25,620 bases of DNA from DAIUCA01 sp964613675 (GTDB taxonomy: Bacteria > Pseudomonadota > Gammaproteobacteria > Competibacterales > Competibacteraceae). Numbering within the stretch: the first letter of the stretch is position 1; the number at the start of each line of letters is the position of its first letter. Made by a program: the position numbers and the translations under genes. The stretch lies in NCBI GenBank assembly GCA_964613675.1, contig CAZTIH010000029.1, forward strand, positions 1 to 25,620. Direction: 5' to 3'. Shown here one piece after another: positions 22,112 to 25,620 of the stretch. The notes under the pieces are model-generated. The model worked only from the letters and a program-made list of their open reading frames with translations, had not been told where the DNA came from and did not search any database.

Positions 22112-25100
22112 ATGCGACTTTTGATCTTGTGGGGGGGGCTTGTGGGAGTGACCTTGACGGCATGGGCAGACTGCCTCCACCCCCTCGGCCAAATTGTGGC
22201 CCTGGAAGGCCGTGCGATGCAGCTACGGGGCACCCAACAAAACGAACTCCAAACGAATACCCCGTTGTGTTCGGGAGACCGCATTCAAGTGAGTGAAACG
22301 GGGCGCGTGGCCCTGCGGATTTTTGGGGACAACAGCATGGTGCGCCTCGGCCCCCGTAGCCTGTTCACCCTCCCGACCGAGACGACAGGCCACAAATTTA
22401 GTCTCCTCGACGGGATCCTCAACTTGTTTACGCGCACCCCCCAACAACTGCGAATTAACACGCCGTTCTTGAACGCCGCTGTGGACGGAACCGAATTTGC
22501 TGTCGCCGTGGGGCCTCAACAAACCCAATTGTGGGTTACAGAGGGGCGGGTCACCGTAACGCAGGGGTCACAACAGCAACGCTTAAATGTCGGTGAAAGT
22601 GCAGTAGGTCGGGCCGATGGGGTAACTGTGTTGCAGGTGTCATCGCGGGAAGCGGTGCAGTGGGCCATTCACTATCCTCCGACCTTCGATTTCGAGGCGG
22701 CGACCTTCCAAACCCCTGCACTTCAGGCAGCGTTGACGGCATATCGTCAAAACGATTTCGTCGCGACACTGGCGGCGTTGGAAGCCCAACAGACCGTGGC
22801 CGCCCGTCAACTTCGGGCAACGGTGTGGTTGCGTGGGGGACGGATCGCCGAGGCCGAAAATGAGTTACGAGGCTTACCTCAAGACGGGGGCGCTTGGGCT
22901 ATGCGGGCGGTGATTGCGTTGGTGCAAGGCAATAATCCCCAGCCGTTGCTCGAACAGGCGCTGGCCCTCGCTCCAGACGATCTCGCGGTGCGGGTGGCAC
23001 AAAGCTATGTCGCACAGGCCCAGGGAGCGATTGCCACGGCGGTCGAGCAGATGACGCAGGCGGTGCGGCGCGATCCTCAAAGTGGACTGGCTTGGGCACG
23101 ACTCTCCGAATTGCAGTTGATGAACGGTCAACGACGGGCAGCGGTTGAATCGGCAAATAAAGCGGTACAACTCGCCCCTGACTTAGCGCGTAGCCACTTA
23201 GCCCAGGGATTTGTGCGATTGGCGCGACTGGAATTACACGAGGCGGAACAAGCATTTCGGGCCGCATTGACACAGGACAGCGGCGAACCCCTTGCATTTT
23301 TGGGCTTAGGACTGTTGGAAATCCGTCGGGGACGGCTCGTGCAGGGACGGGAACATCTCGAAACCGCTACGGCGCTCGATCCTCAACAATCCCTGTTGCG
23401 CAGTTATTTGGGAAAGGCGTACTTCGATGAACGCCGTTACGGTTTGGCTCGTGAACAGTACGCCCTCGCCAAAGAACAGGATGACGACGATCCCACCCCG
23501 TGGTTTTACCAATCCCTCCTAGAACTCCTAGAAAATCAACCGGTTACCGCCCTGAAGATGGCCCAAGAAGCCCAACGCCGTAACAATCGTCGAGGGGTGT
23601 ACCGTTCTCGTTTACTGCTCGACCAGGATAGCGCGGCGCGGGCGGCCCAGATTGGGCGAATTTACGAGGAATTGGGCTTTAGCGAACTGATGTTGATGCA
23701 AGGGCTCGACGCGCTCTCCGACGATCCCCGTAGTGATATTGCTCATCGGTTGTTATCGGATGCGTACGCCCATCGGGACCGTCATGCAGTAGCGCGGGCC
23801 AGTGAACTGTTGAAATCACAGCTTTTTCAACCCTTGCGACTCAATCTGCTGCCCCCCCAAACCATCGCGACGGATTTAGGCATTTTGCGCAACGCCGGAC
23901 CGTCGCAGGCGGGGTACAACGAGTACAACGCGCTGTTTCACCGACAGGGATGGGCCGCACAGCTCAACGGCGTCGTGGGCAATCGCGGCACCTGGGGCAA
24001 TGATCTCGTGATTGGGGCGCTGTACGACCACTTTGCGTTTAGCGTGGGTCAGTTTCACTACGAAACCGATGGCCTGCATCCCAATGGGCAACGGCAACGC
24101 GACATCGGAAACCTCCTGATGCAATGGCAGCCCTTTGAAGCCTTTAGCGGTTTGTTTGAGTATCGGTACAGTCGGCGTACGGCGGGCGACATCGTACAAA
24201 ACCGTCTGTATGCCGAAGATCCTGTGGTTCCCGATGATGTGCGCGAACGACGGAATGTTTGGCGACTGGCCGGGCGATTTGATTGGTCGCCAAGACTCAC
24301 CACTCTGCTCAACTTCAGTTACAACACCGAAGACTTTCGGGAACGGTATGTCGCGACGGAACAGGGGGTGCCCTACGCCCAGGCAGACTTTGAAGAAGAC
24401 GAAAAGGGCTACACTTTCGAGGCTCAGCAGCTTTTTCAATGGGATGACCGCCAACACTTCACCCTCGGCGCAAAGTACACCGCCCAAGACATCGCACAGA
24501 TCGAGCAATTGACGTTTTTCGGCGGACAGTGGCCCCCCACATTGAACGATGAGCGATTACGGGTTGGATCGGTGTACGGCTACTACCAAGGGCGGGTCGT
24601 GGAACCGTTACAGATCACGGTGGGCGTGGGCGTCGATCACCTGTTACAGCGTCTTGGCACGGATAAAACCTTAGTTCACCCGAAATTGGGGATGCGCTGG
24701 CAAGCCACCGATTCGGGCACCTTGCGACTCGCGGCATTCAGAAGTCTGCAACGCCCCATCACAGGAGACCAGACCCTCGAAATCACGCAAATCGCTGGGT
24801 TTAATCAAATTTACGATGTGCGCAATATTCGGATTGGGGCGGAAGTGTGGCGGTACGGGGTGGGCTGGGATCAGCAGTGGTCGCCCTCGGTAAGCGGTGG
24901 TGTTGAGCTGTCGCGGTTTGCCATTCGATCCCCCGACGTCGTGACCGAAAACGCGGGGTTGTCGATCCAAGAAAATCGCGTTCGCGAAACCTTGGGGCGG
25001 GCCTATCTCTACTGGGCGGTGAACTCGCAATTCACGCTCGCTGCCGACTATCTGTTCAACGACCTGCGTTCCAATGATTTTCGGGACAGCGGCGGGCGGT

Positions 25101-25447
25101 TTTACGATTTACAAACCCATCGCGCCCAGCTAACGGGACGCTATTTTATGGGGAACGGCTGGAGCGGTTTTGTCACCCAACACGGGGTTCATCAGCAAGG
25201 CCATTGGCGCGCCGCCCCGATTGAGTCGCTGGTGCGCAACAATCCCGACCAGGTGCATTCGCGACGGACGCGATTTGGGTTGACCGATATTGGCGTCAAT
25301 TACCGCTTTCCGAAGGGCCAAGGCGCATTGAATTTTGAAGTACGCAATCTATTTGACCGACAATTTGGGTATGAAGATTACGAGCAATTGGCCCCCACTT
25401 TTTTGCGCGAGCGCACCCTGTTGATGCGATTTTCTCTTAATTTTTAG
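22112..25447 (+). CDS. FecR-TPR-outer-membrane beta-barrel protein
   Basis: 1111 residues from MRLLILWGGLVG. The frame is open back to a TTG at 22049 that overlaps the apbE stop. GGGAG is 10 bases before a GTG at 22109. A signal peptide ends near LTAWA-DCLHP. A FecR domain follows (about residues 25-165: RIFGDNSMVRLGPRSLFTL, then FLNAAVDGTEFAVAVG, with VTEGRVTV). TPR units occupy about 180-560 (for example PQSGLAWARLSELQLMNGQR). From about 600 to the end there are alternating amphipathic strands of an outer-membrane barrel, ending NFEVRNLFDRQFGYEDYEQ and a terminal MRFSLNF typical of TonB-dependent receptors. I see no plug domain or TonB box. TPR-plus-barrel recalls export porins such as PgaA or BcsC, so a secretion or assembly role is possible but is inference. 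It stops at TAG. An ABC ATPase gene starts 6 bases later. Confidence 0.85.
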   Translation: MRLLILWGGLVGVTLTAWADCLHPLGQIVALEGRAMQLRGTQQNELQTNTPLCSGDRIQVSETGRVALRIFGDNSMVRLGPRSLFTLPTETTGHKFSLLDGILNLFTRTPQQLRINTPFLNAAVDGTEFAVAVGPQQTQLWVTEGRVTVTQGSQQQRLNVGESAVGRADGVTVLQVSSREAVQWAIHYPPTFDFEAATFQTPALQAALTAYRQNDFVATLAALEAQQTVAARQLRATVWLRGGRIAEAENELRGLPQDGGAWAMRAVIALVQGNNPQPLLEQALALAPDDLAVRVAQSYVAQAQGAIATAVEQMTQAVRRDPQSGLAWARLSELQLMNGQRRAAVESANKAVQLAPDLARSHLAQGFVRLARLELHEAEQAFRAALTQDSGEPLAFLGLGLLEIRRGRLVQGREHLETATALDPQQSLLRSYLGKAYFDERRYGLAREQYALAKEQDDDDPTPWFYQSLLELLENQPVTALKMAQEAQRRNNRRGVYRSRLLLDQDSAARAAQIGRIYEELGFSELMLMQGLDALSDDPRSDIAHRLLSDAYAHRDRHAVARASELLKSQLFQPLRLNLLPPQTIATDLGILRNAGPSQAGYNEYNALFHRQGWAAQLNGVVGNRGTWGNDLVIGALYDHFAFSVGQFHYETDGLHPNGQRQRDIGNLLMQWQPFEAFSGLFEYRYSRRTAGDIVQNRLYAEDPVVPDDVRERRNVWRLAGRFDWSPRLTTLLNFSYNTEDFRERYVATEQGVPYAQADFEEDEKGYTFEAQQLFQWDDRQHFTLGAKYTAQDIAQIEQLTFFGGQWPPTLNDERLRVGSVYGYYQGRVVEPLQITVGVGVDHLLQRLGTDKTLVHPKLGMRWQATDSGTLRLAAFRSLQRPITGDQTLEITQIAGFNQIYDVRNIRIGAEVWRYGVGWDQQWSPSVSGGVELSRFAIRSPDVVTENAGLSIQENRVRETLGRAYLYWAVNSQFTLAADYLFNDLRSNDFRDSGGRFYDLQTHRAQLTGRYFMGNGWSGFVTQHGVHQQGHWRAAPIESLVRNNPDQVHSRRTRFGLTDIGVNYRFPKGQGALNFEVRNLFDRQFGYEDYEQLAPTFLRERTLLMRFSLNF

Positions 25448-25453
25448 GTACTT

Positions 25454-25620
25454 ATGACCGTTACTGCATTAACCATCGAGCATTTACACAAAGTCTATCC
25501 CAATGGATTTACCGCGCTTAAAGGCATTTCGTTGACGGTCGAACAGGGCGATTTCTTTGCCCTCCTTGGCCCCAACGGCGCGGGCAAATCCACAACCATT
25601 AGTATTATTTGTTCGCTGGT
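25454..25620 (+). CDS. ABC transporter ATPase, YadG-like (cut by the window edge)
   Basis: The first 55 codons of an ATP-binding protein are visible. MTVTALTIEHLHKVYPNGF, then ALKGISLTVEQGDFFALL, then Walker A GPNGAGKSTT and the beginning of IISIICSLV-type sequence. It closely resembles E. coli YadG, the ATPase of an ABC-2 type exporter of unknown substrate. AGGT is 4 bases upstream of the ATG. The 6-base spacing from the FecR-TPR-barrel gene suggests one operon with it and apbE. The signature and Walker B lie outside the window. Confidence 0.9.
   Translation, partial: MTVTALTIEHLHKVYPNGFTALKGISLTVEQGDFFALLGPNGAGKSTTISIICSL

Noticed and set aside
23876..24508. 210-codon minus-strand frame inside the barrel gene
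   Set aside because: It is antisense to strongly barrel-like coding sequence and has no recognisable domain or ribosome site.
1..25620. CRISPR arrays, tRNA or rRNA genes, prophage or toxin-antitoxin loci
   Set aside because: I looked for repeated spacers, cloverleaf or conserved RNA sequence and phage or toxin-like frames and saw none. A short tRNA could be missed by eye.

Overview
The window looks like a chromosomal fragment of a gammaproteobacterium. ProVWX, PurL, GlyA, QueG, Nnr, BamD, RluD and PgeF all read as gammaproteobacterial versions. Two gene neighbourhoods also match Escherichia coli: queG divergent from nnr-tsaE, and bamD divergent from rluD-pgeF. I cannot name a genus. Two 10-base N runs (16698-16707 and 19916-19925) mark scaffold gaps, so this is probably a draft or metagenome assembly.

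Layout. 1-250: an open, unrecognised reading frame at the edge and a G/C hairpin resembling IS200/IS605 ends. 250-3504 (minus): a proV-proW-proX glycine betaine importer. proX has a TAG exactly where the ligand-binding Trp65 codon belongs, and proV lost its start codon through an apparent one-base slip in an A run, so the operon reads as damaged. 3505-3803: AT-rich intergenic DNA. 3804-5276 (plus): a secreted Sel1/peptidoglycan-binding-like/beta-sandwich protein, then a 77-residue extremely acidic protein with regularly spaced Phe, then a terminator. 5350-13161 (minus): nnr, tsaE, a CopD-like membrane protein, purL and glyA. 13160-16896: queG (plus), bamD (minus), rluD and pgeF (plus), packed so tightly that queG shares start-codon bases with nnr (CATG) and stop-codon bases with bamD (TTAA). 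A second copy of the edge hairpin follows pgeF. 17038-20956 (minus): a CPA2-type cation/proton antiporter broken by a gap, mrpF, mrpG and a TgpA-like transglutaminase. 21003-25620 (plus): apbE, a large FecR-TPR-beta-barrel protein, and the start of a YadG-like ABC ATPase.

Functionally most of the window is housekeeping: purine and one-carbon metabolism, tRNA and rRNA modification, NAD(P)HX repair, outer-membrane assembly and peptidoglycan quality control. Two ion/osmolyte modules flank it, the betaine importer and the antiporter-MrpFG cluster. The parts least explained by known families are the acidic Phe-ladder protein, the Sel1/beta-sandwich protein and the single-chain FecR-TPR-barrel protein with its apbE and ABC neighbours. 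I saw no CRISPR array, phage, tRNA or rRNA.
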